From Diphasiastrum complanatum (Eukaryota; Streptophyta; Lycopodiopsida; Lycopodiales; Lycopodiaceae), in assembly GCA_029204225.1 (NCBI GenBank), contig CM055100.1, positions 57,858,345 through 57,922,344 of the forward strand: DNA of 64,000 bases. The letters are read 5' to 3'. The translations under genes were made by a program, and so were the position numbers. The notes under the pieces were generated by a model. That model was not told where the DNA came from, searched no databases, and saw only the letters and a list, made by a program, of their open reading frames with translations. Each line of letters starts with the position of its first letter. Within the stretch, counting starts at the first letter, position 1. This document shows positions 35,161 through 45,806 of this stretch, piece after piece.

Positions 35161-35424
35161 GTCCGTTCAACAACATATCTGGGATTTTTCTCACCCAGGT
35201 TTATGCAACAAATCAATATTTCACCTAACTGCTTGTGGCGGACCAGAATCCACTGGAAAATTGTCTATCTAAAATCCTCTAATTTTCCTCTCTACTGATA
35301 CCCATATTGGGTGGTTTAAAAAAATAAAACGATTTGCAACGAATCGCTAATTTTTTGGACAGCAGTTCGCGAATTGCGATTCTAAATTTGTTAGTGCAAC
35401 TATGATATATATATATATCAAACA

Positions 35425-35560
35425 TGAGGGTCCGGGCGTCGGACACGGACGCGAAATCAGACATGAGGGTCCGGGCCGGACGCGGGCCTTTCGCGTCCGC
35501 GTCCGACCCCCGGACGCGGGGTCGGACCCATCCGGGCCCCGGACACGTTTTTTAATTAAA
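35425..35560. repeat. CpG-rich GACGCGTCCG array, left end of hAT3 region
   Basis: About 130 bp made almost wholly of GGGTCCGGGC, CGGACGCG and GCGTCCG words in both orientations, with ACATGAGGGTCCGGGC present twice (35,432 and 35,459). It is sharply different from the AT-rich surroundings. A matching array is at 43,060-43,305. The two probably are the subterminal regions of one element (hAT3). Confidence 0.6.
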
Positions 35561-35917
35561 AAAAAAACAAACAGAAGCGCACGGGCAGCGGAACAGTCCG
35601 CAGAAGCGTTCTGGGCCAGTGAGAGAGGAGAGAAAGAGGGCGGGAGAGAGAGTTATGGTGAGTGAGGGAGAGAGAGCTATGGTGGGTGAGGGAGAGAGAG
35701 CTATGGTGTGCATGTGGGTGGGTTATGGTGTGTGTGTGTGTGTGTGGGGGTGGGGGGGGGGGGGGGGTGTTGATTTGTGTGTGCATGTGTGTGTATCTGA
35801 TGCGATGTGTGAGAGGCCGGAACGCATCGAAGCGAAACGAAACGAAACAGCTCAATCAATTCGCGATGAAGGCCGGATAGAGCCGACTTGGCAGGAGTAG
35901 CTACTGCTACTCACTGT
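35561..35917. other. 5' part of hAT3, with (TG)n/G tract
   Basis: GAGAGA-rich sequence, three near-repeats of GAGAGAGAGCTATGGTG (35,647-35,710), then TG repeats and a G-rich run (35,716-35,768) and AACGAAACGAAACGAAACAG. No coding domain is visible; probably leader or subterminal DNA of hAT3. Confidence 0.5.
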
Positions 35918-37135
35918 GGTCTAATTCTCTTCCAAGCCGCAGATTGCTACTGCAAATCTATTGTAAAATTAAACTTGTAAAACAGCAGATAATGTTGCGA
36001 AATAACAACAGTGGAAATTTATCTACTGATAGCATGCATTCACTTATTACAGATCATACACATCACAGAACAGAGCATTGAGAAAAGCACTTCTATATCA
36101 GAAACTGAATTTACAATGTTCTCTTGAGCATTGTCTGTTTCCCAAATCAGCGCGTTGGCGTGAGAAAGAGCTTTTCTCTCACGAATAAAATGACTAGCTA
36201 CTACTAATCTGTAAACTCACTCTGTGTCCATGACTTGCTTACTGACTGTCTAGCAGCAATACATATATTCAGAGCAACATTTCTGATTTAGAGAGATTAA
36301 ACGATCTACAACTAATCTCAGATTACAAGAGCGGCGGATTAGGCACGTTCTAACGCTCTTCTGCACATGGCATCATATCAAATCACCACATGGTACTTGC
36401 TTGATCTTCCTGGTCCTTTGGAGCGGGAAGAGTTTTGTGTCGCGAACAATTTCGTGTCATGTCGTTGGACCTTCTATTTTCGCTCGTGCATTTGCCCGTT
36501 GGACAGTGCCTTCACGTTGCAGGTCTTCGCCTTTTGCTTAAAGACCCTTTTTAAGATTTTAAGGGCAGTGTTGCTTTTTCAAGGGTAAGTGTCCCTTTTC
36601 TAAGGGCAAGTTTTTCGCGAAAAACCTGACAGTAGTCCTAAAAGGTTTTTAAAGCATTTTTGGCGAGTGTCTTTCCCGAAAGGCGAAAAATGCGACAGTA
36701 CGGCAGAAACCATTTCTAAGGGCAGTGTCCCTTTTGTAAGGAGGCGAAAAACACCACTGTAGGACAGTGTCCCTTTTCTAAGGGCAGGTGTCGTTTTTTT
36801 TTTCGCCGAAGGCCCGACTTCAAGGTAAAAACCAGTTCTAAGGCAAACCGCTTTTCTAAGGGTGAGTGTCCCTTTTTCTAAGGGTCTAAACCTTTCTAAG
36901 GCATTTTAGGGAGAGAGTCGCCTTTTTCGCAAAAATGCGAGAAATGCGACAGTGTCGGGAAAAGTTTTAGAATTATTTTCTAAGTGTTTTAGACCTAGAA
37001 ATGAATTTTCCTCATGACCCTAAAAATGCAGACTGTGCAAAACCTAGTTCAAAATGCACAGTCGCTAAAAACAGCAAAGGAAAAACTAAGGAAAAATGCT
37101 AAGGCTTTGAAAGATAGAAACTCTTGGTTTCTTCA
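35918..37135 (-). repeat. 3' LTR of minus-strand copia element E
   Basis: Starts TGTGGTCTAATTC and ends GGTTTCTTCA, next to a minus-strand purine tract TTTGAGAGGGAG, so both ends have the TG/CA form. It contains four copies of an AGTGTCCC-TTTTCTAAGG module (36,588; 36,723; 36,765; 36,865) and GGCGAAAAA motifs also seen in the LTR at 574-1294. It has inserted into hAT3 sequence. The 5' LTR is lost. Confidence 0.55.
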
Positions 37136-40128
37136 GCTCCCTCTCAAAGCTGGTATTTTTCTGATTCCTAAGCTTGCACGTTGCTTCTCAAAAATCACCT
37201 TGTCAAGAGGCTTTGTGAAGATATCAACCACCATCTACTTTGTTGGAATAAACTCAGTCTTCAACTTGTCTTTCTCAACCAAATGTTTTATCAAATGATA
37301 TCTGATAGCAATGTGTTTCGTCCTGGAATAAAACACTAGATCCTCTCCATGAATAGTAGCAGCGGCTCGTTGGAGTTCTCTCCCAATCCGTCAAGGAACT
37401 GCTTGAGCCATGTAAGCTCATTCGCCATCTTGGCTGCTGCAACATACTCTGCTTCGCAAGATGATTGCCAAATTACAGACTGCTTCTTGCTGATCCATAT
37501 GACAGCTGCACCGGCTGCTATTGTGCATCCTCCTGAGACGCTCTTGCAGTCATCTTTCAGGGATGCCCAGCTTGCATCGATGTAGGATTTAATCTGGAAT
37601 CCTTCATGCTGAGAGAAACACAGCCCATAATCCTTCGTCTGTTGAAGGTATTGCAGAATTCTCTTGGCTATCTTCCAGTGCGTAGGGCCTGGATTGATAA
37701 TAAACTGGCTCATTCTGAAAACTGCATAAGCAATGTCAGGGCGTGTATTATCTGCCAAGTACATGAGCGATCCAATTAACCTCCTGTAGGGCACGTTCTG
37801 CATATCTTCCTACTCTTCTGCGTTCTGCGGGCAATCTTGCTTGGTCAGAACTGTTCCAGCTACCATCGGCGTATTAGCTCCCTTGCAGTCTATCATTTGA
37901 TTTTCTGGATGTATCTTGACTGGTGAAGATACAGCTTCCCTTCGTCAAGATTTCTGTCAATCTGCAATCCTAGGTAGCATCTTTCTTCCCCTAGGTTTGA
38001 TATTTCAAAATGCTGTGAAATATCATGCTTCACCTGAGCAATCAGCTCGTCGCTTCTGGACAGAATCAAAGTGTCATCCACGTAGACTGCTATGATTATG
38101 ATTTTCCCATCTGTGACTTTTGTATAGACATTGTGATCAGCCATCAACGGTTGAGCATCTTGTTCACGGTGCTCAGGGTCCGCTGCCTCCGTAGATGTCG
38201 GCAGGTCATAGTAGCCTCTTGTCAAGATTTCGTAGACAACTGGATCTCCGTCAGCCATTGTCTTTGACACGTCAAATCTGACGTCTCTGAGTCTTGATCT
38301 GTCTGCTGTCAGGCATGTAGATCTTGTAGTATGATGAATGAACATCATATCCTACGAGGAATCCCTGCTCCACCTTTTCATCCAGCTTCTTTCTTTTCTA
38401 ATCTGGAATGTGGGCGTATGCAACGCATCCAAAAATGCGCACGTGTCAGACTTGGTTTGTTGCCCCACCAAACCTCGTGTGGCGTGGTATGTGCACACTG
38501 GATCTACCTGTTTTGTTCTGCAGATAGTTGGCTATAGCTACTGCTTCAGCCCATAAGAATTTTGATGCCTTTGAATACGCCATCATGGACCTCGCAGCTT
38601 CCATGAGAGTCCGATTTCTCCTCTCTGCCACACCATTGTGTTGTGGTGTGTATGCTGCAGTCTTCAAGTGAAGTATGCCTCTGCTGGTGCAAAACTCAGC
38701 AAAGCGTTTGGAGACGTATTCTCCTCCTATGTCTGTTCTCAGCTGCTTCACCTTCTTGTCAGTCCATTTCTCAACCCAATTCACGAACTCTGTGAATTTG
38801 TCCAGGGCCTCTGACTTGTTGTGGATAAAGTACACGGCTGCAAAATACTACATCACTTTTATCGACGACTTCAAGATTCCATGATTCTATGTGTTGATTT
38901 GCTTGGATAAGTGCTAGAAGAGAATTTGTGAGATAGTTTCAAATCTTGGTAATTTCTTTTGAAAGCATTTGTTTTTGTTAAAAGGAGTGCTTTGTGCATT
39001 GAAGCAGGTTGAAAGAGAAGATCAGGTCATTGCTACATGGCAACCTCAATTGGAGTCACGTTGGAAGCCAATGATAGGCTTACCTCAAGTAGCCCAGGGA
39101 GACCACATCAAACAGTCCACAGATGTCAGAGTGTACCAGTTCCAGGAGTTCTTTCGTTCTGAAAGAGTCCTTGGTGAATGGTATACGTGACATCTTGCCA
39201 GGCATCGCAGGACTTCAAGCATGCTGCATCTTTGATGTTGACACCAGTGAATGCTCCGCTCCGGCTAGCGTTGTATAGAGCAACTTTATTCATGTGATAC
39301 AGCCTCCTGTGCCATGTAATATCCATCGATTCGTTGATCTGGTGAGCTTGCTCCGACGGTACTCGGATCCTGAGGTGATACAGGTTCCCCTTTCGCTTTC
39401 CTGTCGTGACAAGCTGAGTGGTGGCAGTTTCAACCACTTCGCAGGTATCGGCTGCAAAGGTCCTGCATCTACCATCTTAGCAACAGATAGTAGGTCCTTC
39501 TGAAGAGTGGCCACGTATAGAGTGTCGTCAAGCCTTCTGTCTCTTCGTTCGGTGCTTAACCACAGCGCTCCAGTTCCGCTGACTTTGTGTCTGGAACCAT
39601 CTCCCAAGATTATGTATCTGGAGGATTCTGATTCTTGATAATCAGTGATCATGTGCCATGTTGCCACGAAGTGTGACGTTGCACCTGAATCAATAATTAT
39701 CTCTTGTGTATCTGAAGTTGATGTCGCACAAACATCAGCACACAAGTAAGCTACTGGGTTCTTGCCGTTGTTGGCTCTGTCTTCGGCCATCTTGGAGGAC
39801 TCTGGTTCCTCCACGTAGGATGAGCTATTGTCCCTCTCCCGTCTGCTCTAAGCTTTCTTGTTTCTGGGATTTTGGTTGCAGTCAATGGCTACATGACCCT
39901 TCTTATGACAGTGGATGCACTCTATCTTTGGATTGAGCCAGCACTTATCAACAGTGTGGCTTTCTCGTGTGCATCTCGTACAGGTCTTCTTCTCACCATT
40001 CTGATGTCTCGATTTATTTCTACTCTTCCATTTGCTTTCTTTGGCTCCCTCTGACTGCTGTCTTCGATCTTGTCTTTGGTCCGACTCCCTCTTAGGCTTG
40101 AAATTCTTCTTCTTCTTCTCTTTGTTGC
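37136..40128 (-). pseudogene. Ty1/copia element E: gag-PR-INT-RT-RNase H, partly deleted
   Basis: Reading the minus strand from 40,128: gag C-terminus with two zinc knuckles, CTRCTRESHTVDKC and CIHCHKKGHVAIDC (39,890-40,000); protease IIIDSGATSHF (39,690-39,720); GAG-pre-integrase WHRRLYHMNK with CLKSC (39,200-39,310); integrase VHSDICGLF, then after an anomalous segment at 38,836-39,060 QLRTDIGGEYVSKRFAEFC, YTPQHNGVAERRNRTLMEAA, FLWAEA; RT reduced to its C-terminal part with AVYVDDTLILS (38,060-38,100) and YLGLQIDRN; RNase H with YRRLIGSLMYLA, SSCEAEYVAAAKMANELTWL and HIAIRYH. Most of the RT fingers and palm are deleted. Gag N-terminus and 5' LTR are missing; the right junction joins hAT3 coding DNA. 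Confidence 0.92.
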
Positions 40129-42013
40129 TATAGAGAGCCCCCGCCACCTCCACCACCCCCGTCGCCGTCTCCGCCGCCGCCACCCTACCCCCTCCGCCAG
40201 TACTCCCCATGGATCCACAGCCTCCACTGCTGCACCTACGCCTCTGCCACCACCTTCACATCTGCACGGTCCGTCCGCATCCTCCGTTTCCGCACCTAGA
40301 CCTATGCCACCACCTCCAAATCCGCATCATCCATCCACATCCTCCCAGCCATATCCCGAGCCACCAGACAGATGTCCATGCCGGATCTTTCAGAGAGGGG
40401 CAGCACAGAGAGGCCACCAGGAGCACAGATGTTCTATGACCTAAACCTCCCTTTGCGGCCCTTTGCTCTAGGAGCGGGTTGCATCCGTCAGAGAGAGACT
40501 AGCCGCATTGCAGGAGGCCTGGGATAGATACGGCTGCTCCATCATGGCTGATGGGTAGATTGATCGTCGTAGACATCCACTCATCAACGTCATTGTTTCC
40601 AACTGCTACGGTTCCATGTTCCTCTGCAGCGTCGACGCCTCTGAGGCAGGGAGAGTGCACACGGCCGAGTACATCTACGGCATCATCCGCGCGGCGACAC
40701 AGGAGGTTGGGCCACAGCGCGTTGTCCAGGTAAATTTTTTTCATTAGTTGATACAAATGTTTCAATAGTTTTCGATTGATTGCAATATGTTTCCAAGCAG
40801 TGCATTAATCGTATCAACTGATCAAGATAGGTTGTGACGGACAATGCGTCCAACTGTCGCGGTATGGGGGAGAGCTTCTTATGGCAGAGTACCCCTCCTT
40901 TGTGTGGACTCCATGTGCCGCACACTCATTGGACCTCCTCCTACATTCCATCGGGCGCCTGCCTTGGGTCAGTGAGATTCTCGCGAGGGCACTTGCGGTT
41001 GTGGACTTCATCACATGCAAGCGCCACACCACCGCCATTTTCTGCACATTCAGTAGGTAAGATGCTACTTATTTTTTGGCTCGTTCAACATGCTTCTTAT
41101 TTTTTCGCTCGTTCTGTGTGTGCCTCTCATTCCGTTTGTCAATGCAGGCTCAACTTGAAGAAGCCTGCTCGCACCCGCTTCGCCTTTCAGTTCATCATGC
41201 TTGAGCGGCTACACAAGCTCAAGCATAATTTGCCGCGCATGGCTACTTCTGCAGAGTTCACGGACAGCCAGACCTGAGGACGCTCGTGTTCCGAGTCCTT
41301 TCACAGGTATGTTATCTAATCTCATTCATCCAACCAGTTTCCGCATTGTCTCTATAAGGCCGGGACTCACAAAAGTGGCTGCCAATTAGTGCAGGATTGT
41401 TCTGCTTGCGTGTGGAGCGGAACTGGTCAGCGTTCAGCCTTGTTCACACGAACAGGCGGAACCGCCTCACAACTGAGTGATGCAATGACTTGGTGTACTG
41501 CAACACCAACACCAGGGTGGTTCGACGCATCGCGGACAGCATGGGAGGAGGAGGCGTACGCTCCCTACTGTTGCAGGTATATGTCTATGCTCTATCGTTT
41601 GCTCTCTAATTAGTTTAAGACAATCAGTTTAATGCAATACTCTCGCTACACGCCCCCTTTCAGATGATGGCCGGTCAGAGTTTGCAAGGGAGACAGAGGG
41701 CGCCGCCCAAAGACAGAGTGCGCAGAGACGACTCAAAGCATCACAGGCAGTTGATTCTTCCTAGAGACACCCTCGTGGCAGAGGGATACCCCCAGGCAGG
41801 AGTGTACCACAGAGGGTTCCTGCTGACAGACCTAGAGGCAGGCCAACCAAGAGGGGACGCACCGATGATTTTTCTAGTCGTCTCTTGGCAGGCGTTGGCC
41901 GAGACTTGGAGGAGTCCCAGATGCCTCCAGACTCCCAGCTAGACTTTGTATTTGACACCCCTGCAGATGCATCTAGCACGCAGAGGGATGATTTTTTTAG
42001 CACAGACTTGTAG
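40129..42013 (+). pseudogene. hAT3 transposase: Pro-rich linker, DUF659, hATC
   Basis: The plus strand starts in a proline/serine/histidine-rich linker (40,135-40,430). DUF659 follows: RERLAALQEAWDRYGCSIMA, DG-stop-IDRRRHPLINVIVSNC, MFLCSVDAS, AEYIYGI and QRVVQ; intron 40,730-40,830 (GT-AG, in phase); VVTDNASNCRGMGE, then after a frameshift MAEYPSFVWTPCAAHSLDLL, LPWVSEILARALAVVDFITC; intron 41,057-41,147; LNLKKPARTRFAFQFIMLER to LRTLVFRVLSQ. The hATC part has RNWSAFSLVHTNRRNRLTTE, a TGA, LVYCNTN (41,410-41,520). The tail reads RGRPTKRGRTDDFSSRLLAG and ends DDFFSTDL-stop at 42,011-42,013. The BED finger is not seen, and a block between LSQ and the RNWS region is missing. One stop is a TGG-to-TAG type change. 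Confidence 0.88.
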
Positions 42014-42212
42014 ATATTGATACACAGAGCGTCATGTACATTGGCATCATATGAGATGTATATATATTTTTACAGTCGATTCGTGTGTGTCATGGCTAGT
42101 TTATCATGGTTGGTTACAAATGGTTAGGTATGTGAAATTTGAATGGCTAGTTAAAAATGGTTTGAATCACGCAATCTGAATAGTTACTTAGAAATGCCTT
42201 GCTCTGTGCAAA

Positions 42213-42259
<47 letters not shown>

Positions 42260-43059
42260 GACATAGTATGAAAACTGTAAATGCTGCAGCTATTGTTTTA
42301 CACAAGCGCATCTTCATGTCTCTCATATCATATGCATCATGTCCAATCATTGAACCCTAAACACTAGATCCCACACCCTTACAAATGGCACAGTTAACAT
42401 AACACCCTAAACAACAATCCCTAACAAATCGCACTTGTGCCGCATACACTTGAACTCGTGTATAATGCAGGAATACAGTCCACAGGTTCGTGATCTCGAT
42501 TCGAACCCAAGGGAATGTGCCTGGCGCGATTCGGGTATCGTTCAATGAAAATGGCCCGTCGCAGGGAGCGAAACGCAATTAGGTCTAGCGAAATGGGCAT
42601 AGTAGTGTGTAGGTCTTGTGGTTCCCTGTTTTGAGAGCTTGTCACTCTTCTGGTGAGCATTGATTTCCCCCAGAGACTTGTGGTCCTGAGAGCTTGTCAC
42701 TCTTCTGGTGAGCGTTCACCTCTCCCAAATCCTCTAGTGAGCATTCACTTCTTTGAGACAGTCACTGATGCATCCTAAACCCTAAATCAGTAATCTGTTT
42801 GCCATGCAAACCATCATCTTCACTCCAAACCTCTTTCAGATCTTTCTTTGCCGCTTTTTTGGAGCTTAGTTCCCAATGAAGGTTCATAATAATTAATGGA
42901 TTGCTCATTCGTCATCGTTGTTTGGTAATATCTCAGTTATGGGAGGCATGGGCAATGGTTAGGTTTGTTGCAAAATTTTTAGGCTATCACACTAACACAT
43001 ACTGAGTGTAAAATGTACATATAAACCCTGAACCCTGATAGAGAGGGAGAACCTAGGGC
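42014..43059. other. 3' part of hAT3 region
   Basis: Holds a (GA)n tract (42,227-42,257), a diverged direct repeat GAGAGCTTGTCACTCTTCTGGTGAGC at about 42,636 and 42,691 with a third partial GTGAGCATTCACTTCT, and no coding domain. Interpreted as the 3' untranslated and subterminal part of hAT3. Confidence 0.45.
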
Positions 43060-43305
43060 CGAATTGCCCGCGTCCGCATCTGGCGTCCGGACCCGGACGC
43101 GTGGGGTCGGACGCGTCCAATTTTTTTTTAAAAAAAAAAAAAACAGATGCGTCCGGGGGTCCGAACGCCATTTTTTTTTTTTTAAATTTTAAAAAAAAAA
43201 TTAAAAAAAAAAAAAAACCGGATGCGGACGCACCCCTGACGCGTCGGCGTCCGGAGGCGCGTCCGGACGCGGACGCGAATGCGGACGCGCGTCCGCGTCC
43301 ACTTA
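43060..43305. repeat. CpG-rich GGACGCGTCC array, right end of hAT3 region
   Basis: Two GC-rich blocks of GCGTCCGGACGC-type words (43,070-43,112 and 43,215-43,302) separated by long A and T tracts. Many words are self-complementary and the array reads similarly on both strands. It resembles 35,425-35,560. Confidence 0.6.
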
Positions 43306-43565
43306 CTTAGCACAAGCTACAATGAATAAAAACATCATAAGACAGACTTTTGTCCACATCAAATAAGATAGTCGAGCATCATCGTTCCATCTAATTAACT
43401 ATGCTGAATGTTTCCCTCAAGACAGCTCTATAAACTTGTAACAATCCTGTGGCCAAATGTTTATGAGGAACAAAGGAGGAGACATTTGGCTAGTAGAGAT
43501 CTTGAACAAAAGATTAGGTGAAGGGAAAGTAATGAAAAATAAGCTTAGTGCAAGATATGAGGGTG

Positions 43566-43568
<3 letters not shown>

Positions 43569-43653
<85 letters not shown>

Positions 43654-43693
43654 GATTTATGGTTTACTTTGGAATGCTGAAATGGAGATTTAT

Positions 43694-43763
<70 letters not shown>

Positions 43764-43815
43764 GTGTCGCGCGCGAGCGTCTCTCTCTCTCTCTCTCACA
43801 CACACACACGCGTGC
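43569..43815. repeat. inverted compound microsatellite (GT)n(GA)n ... (TC)n(AC)n
   Basis: GT repeat (43,569-43,622) passing into GA repeat (to 43,650), then a 45-bp spacer, then TC repeat (43,697-43,750) passing into AC repeat (43,751-43,762), GCGCGCGAGCG, and a second, shorter TC-AC block to 43,815. The two halves are reverse complements, so the strand could fold back. Confidence 0.93.
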
Positions 43816-45229
43816 GCGCGCACACAGGCACACATTCCATGAAATTCCTGAAATCCTGCTGTAAAACGACAAGCCATTCTGAATTTTTATCCACGACAGA
43901 ATCCAACAGGGATTGATGCACCTAAACTGGACCACAGTGTAACTGAAACACTCGTCAAGCTACATAAAAGCAATGCCCTTGATTAGAGCTTTGATTTGAT
44001 ACCCATATTGCCCACCCAAAAAAAAAAAACGTTCTTGAGTAACGCTGGCCCAAACCAGAAATGCGGGTCAGAAATGCATTTCCAGAAACGCTAAGCAACT
44101 ATGATGCAAACCAATCCAACAGATGGGCAACATTGGGTGCCAAGAGTGTGTTTCTCAATAGGCATTTGTAAAATGGTGTCTACATGGAGCAAGTACAAGG
44201 CTTTGAAGCCAAGGGTAAGGAGGCAAAGATGACTCCCATCAAAACCATTTTGGCATTGGCAAATACGACTATTTCAAAAAAGCAAACCACAACGGCTTTG
44301 ACGCCCAGGGTAAGGAGGCAGAGATGACTTCCATCAGAACCATTTTGGCAATGGCAACATATTTTGATTGGATATCAACCAAACGGGAATCAAGAGTGCC
44401 TTTCTCAATGGGCACTAGCAAGAACTCATAAGAGGCCTACATAGAGAGCAACTATGAGGCTTTGAAGCCAAGGGTAAGGAGCATCTGATTTAGAACAAGT
44501 ACCTAGGCATGGTATATAGTCATATTGACAACTAATCAAAAAAGTAAACCTTCTAAGAGAGTAAGTCATATAGCAATTTGTATGTCACGAGAAGGAAAGG
44601 GCCCATACTAATAACTGATCTCCATATAGATGACTTCGTCATCATTGGTAGCACTGAGAGTAATAGCGCTCAAAAGAAATCTTTCTCGCGAATGTTTTAG
44701 TTAGCTCTCTCTAGCTTTTATAGTTTGTGCCTTCTATAGGAGTTAAAACACTCCATAGCTAGACCTTTGAATATGTCAATACAAGGACTTTGACATTGAT
44801 GGTTCAAGGAAAGATAATAAATCAAACTACAAGATTCAAAGGATGCGCAATACTCTCTACTAAAGTCATGTTGAAACATAACAAATGTTCCTATTCCAAA
44901 ATGGATGACTCCAAAGTCCTATAAAGGACATTCTTAAAATGAAGAATATTTAAGTTCAAAAAATAAAAATTCCCAAGCATGCAATCAAATTTAGTTCAAG
45001 CTTTATTTTGATAGCTAAATATGAGAGACATTGAACAAAACCAAAACTTGAAAGGTGATAGGAAAAAAACACCTAAATACAATTGTTCTCCTAAGTCTAT
45101 GACCATCAAAAGGCTTACAAGCGAAACTTAAAACCACACTTACATCACTAGTTGGACCTGGAAAATTCATGTACAATAGTTTCCAATATAAGAAAACTAA
45201 AATCAATCTGTAGAACAAAGTTCAAATGC
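43816..45229. other. unassigned, with diverged tandem repeat
   Basis: From 44,139 to 44,480 the module GAGGCTTTGAAGCCAAGGGTAAGGA with its flanks (GATGACT-CCATCA-AACCATTTTGGC, and TTTCTCAATGGGCA upstream) recurs about three times at irregular spacing (44,199; 44,296; 44,457). No gene is recognised in the rest. Confidence 0.55.
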
Positions 45230-45790
45230 ATTTCTATGATCTCCTTGCTTTTCAAGGATGCGAACAAGGCCCAATGAGTTGAAGGGCCCTCTCCGACCAA
45301 CCATGCTTCTCTGCTTTACTTTATGCCTTCCTCCCCTAGTAAGTTCTCTAAGACGTCCCAACCAAACCTAGATCCAATACCGATCTAGCCCCCGAGCAAT
45401 CCAGGAGATAGGCAAATCAACTATGATAGGATGCGCTACCAATCTGACAACATAACGGCCAAATCTCTCTATGATCCTCATAGACATTGGTGAGGGTATA
45501 TATAGAGCATAGAGCCAACCCCACTTGTCCATGCACTGAATCCACATGGAAGCACTCTAACTGATCATGCCAATCTCCCATGCACGTCCACTGCATGTAG
45601 GTACCCCTAACCCATAGTAGCTAAGACCCACATAGCACAGCGCATGTACATCCTATTGCAACACACATGCTAATACCGCATGCAGGTGGTCACTTGACCC
45701 CATAGTCCTACTCGACTACTATCCAGGTTAAGTCCAGTCCCTATGTCCCAGGTCCCCCCTAATGGTCCAAACCCCGTTAGGGCCATGACA
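45230..45790 (-). repeat. Ty3/gypsy LTR, family X, copy 2
   Basis: On the minus strand it starts TGTCATGGCCCTAACGG after the purine tract AAGGAAGGAGAGAGAA (45,791-45,806) and carries a TATA-like CTCTATATATACC and the landmarks GGGGGCTAGATCGG, GGATCTAGGTTTGGTTGGG shared with the LTRs at 11.1 and 53.5 kb. The distal end is approximate. No gypsy coding sequence is attached. Confidence 0.55.
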
Positions 45791-45806
45791 TTCTCTCTCC
45801 TTCCTT

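Larger units (their letters stand above)
32926..35404 (+). mobile_element. hAT2: internally deleted hAT in a TA microsatellite
   Basis: The left end reads AGTAGTTGCATCGAATCG and the reverse complement of the right end reads CATAGTTGCACTAAC, so the ends share TAGTTGCA as terminal inverted repeat, similar in design to CATAGATGCA of hAT1. AATCG-type motifs follow inside both ends. Both flanks are TA repeat (TATATATA / ATATATAT), which hides but is compatible with an 8-bp duplication. Only the 3' half of a transposase like that of hAT1 is left, on the plus strand. The copy is 2.5 kb long and lies 3 kb from hAT1 in opposite orientation. Confidence 0.7.
35425..43305 (+). mobile_element. hAT3: hAT element with CpG-rich ends, split by copia E
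   Basis: Composite region bracketed by similar CpG-rich arrays, with a plus-strand hAT transposase pseudogene at 40.13-42.01 kb and a copia element in between. The view that both arrays belong to one hAT is inference from their similar sequence and from the position of the transposase. No clean terminal repeat or 8-bp duplication was found, so the outer limits are approximate. Confidence 0.45.

Noticed and set aside
35619-35900. Open frames in the GAGA/TG-rich 5' part of hAT3
   Set aside because: Low-complexity DNA with no domain.
36588-36890. CRISPR-like repeat array
   Set aside because: Repeat modules are imperfect, spacers vary greatly in length, there are no cas genes, and the setting is an LTR in a plant genome.
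40070-40444. Plus-strand Pro/His-rich frame as a separate gene
   Set aside because: Its left part is the reverse of the copia E gag and its right part is the linker of the hAT3 transposase, so it is a junction artefact.
43548-43935. Open frames over microsatellites (VCVCVC, SLSLSL, RERERE)
   Set aside because: Pure translation of dinucleotide repeats.
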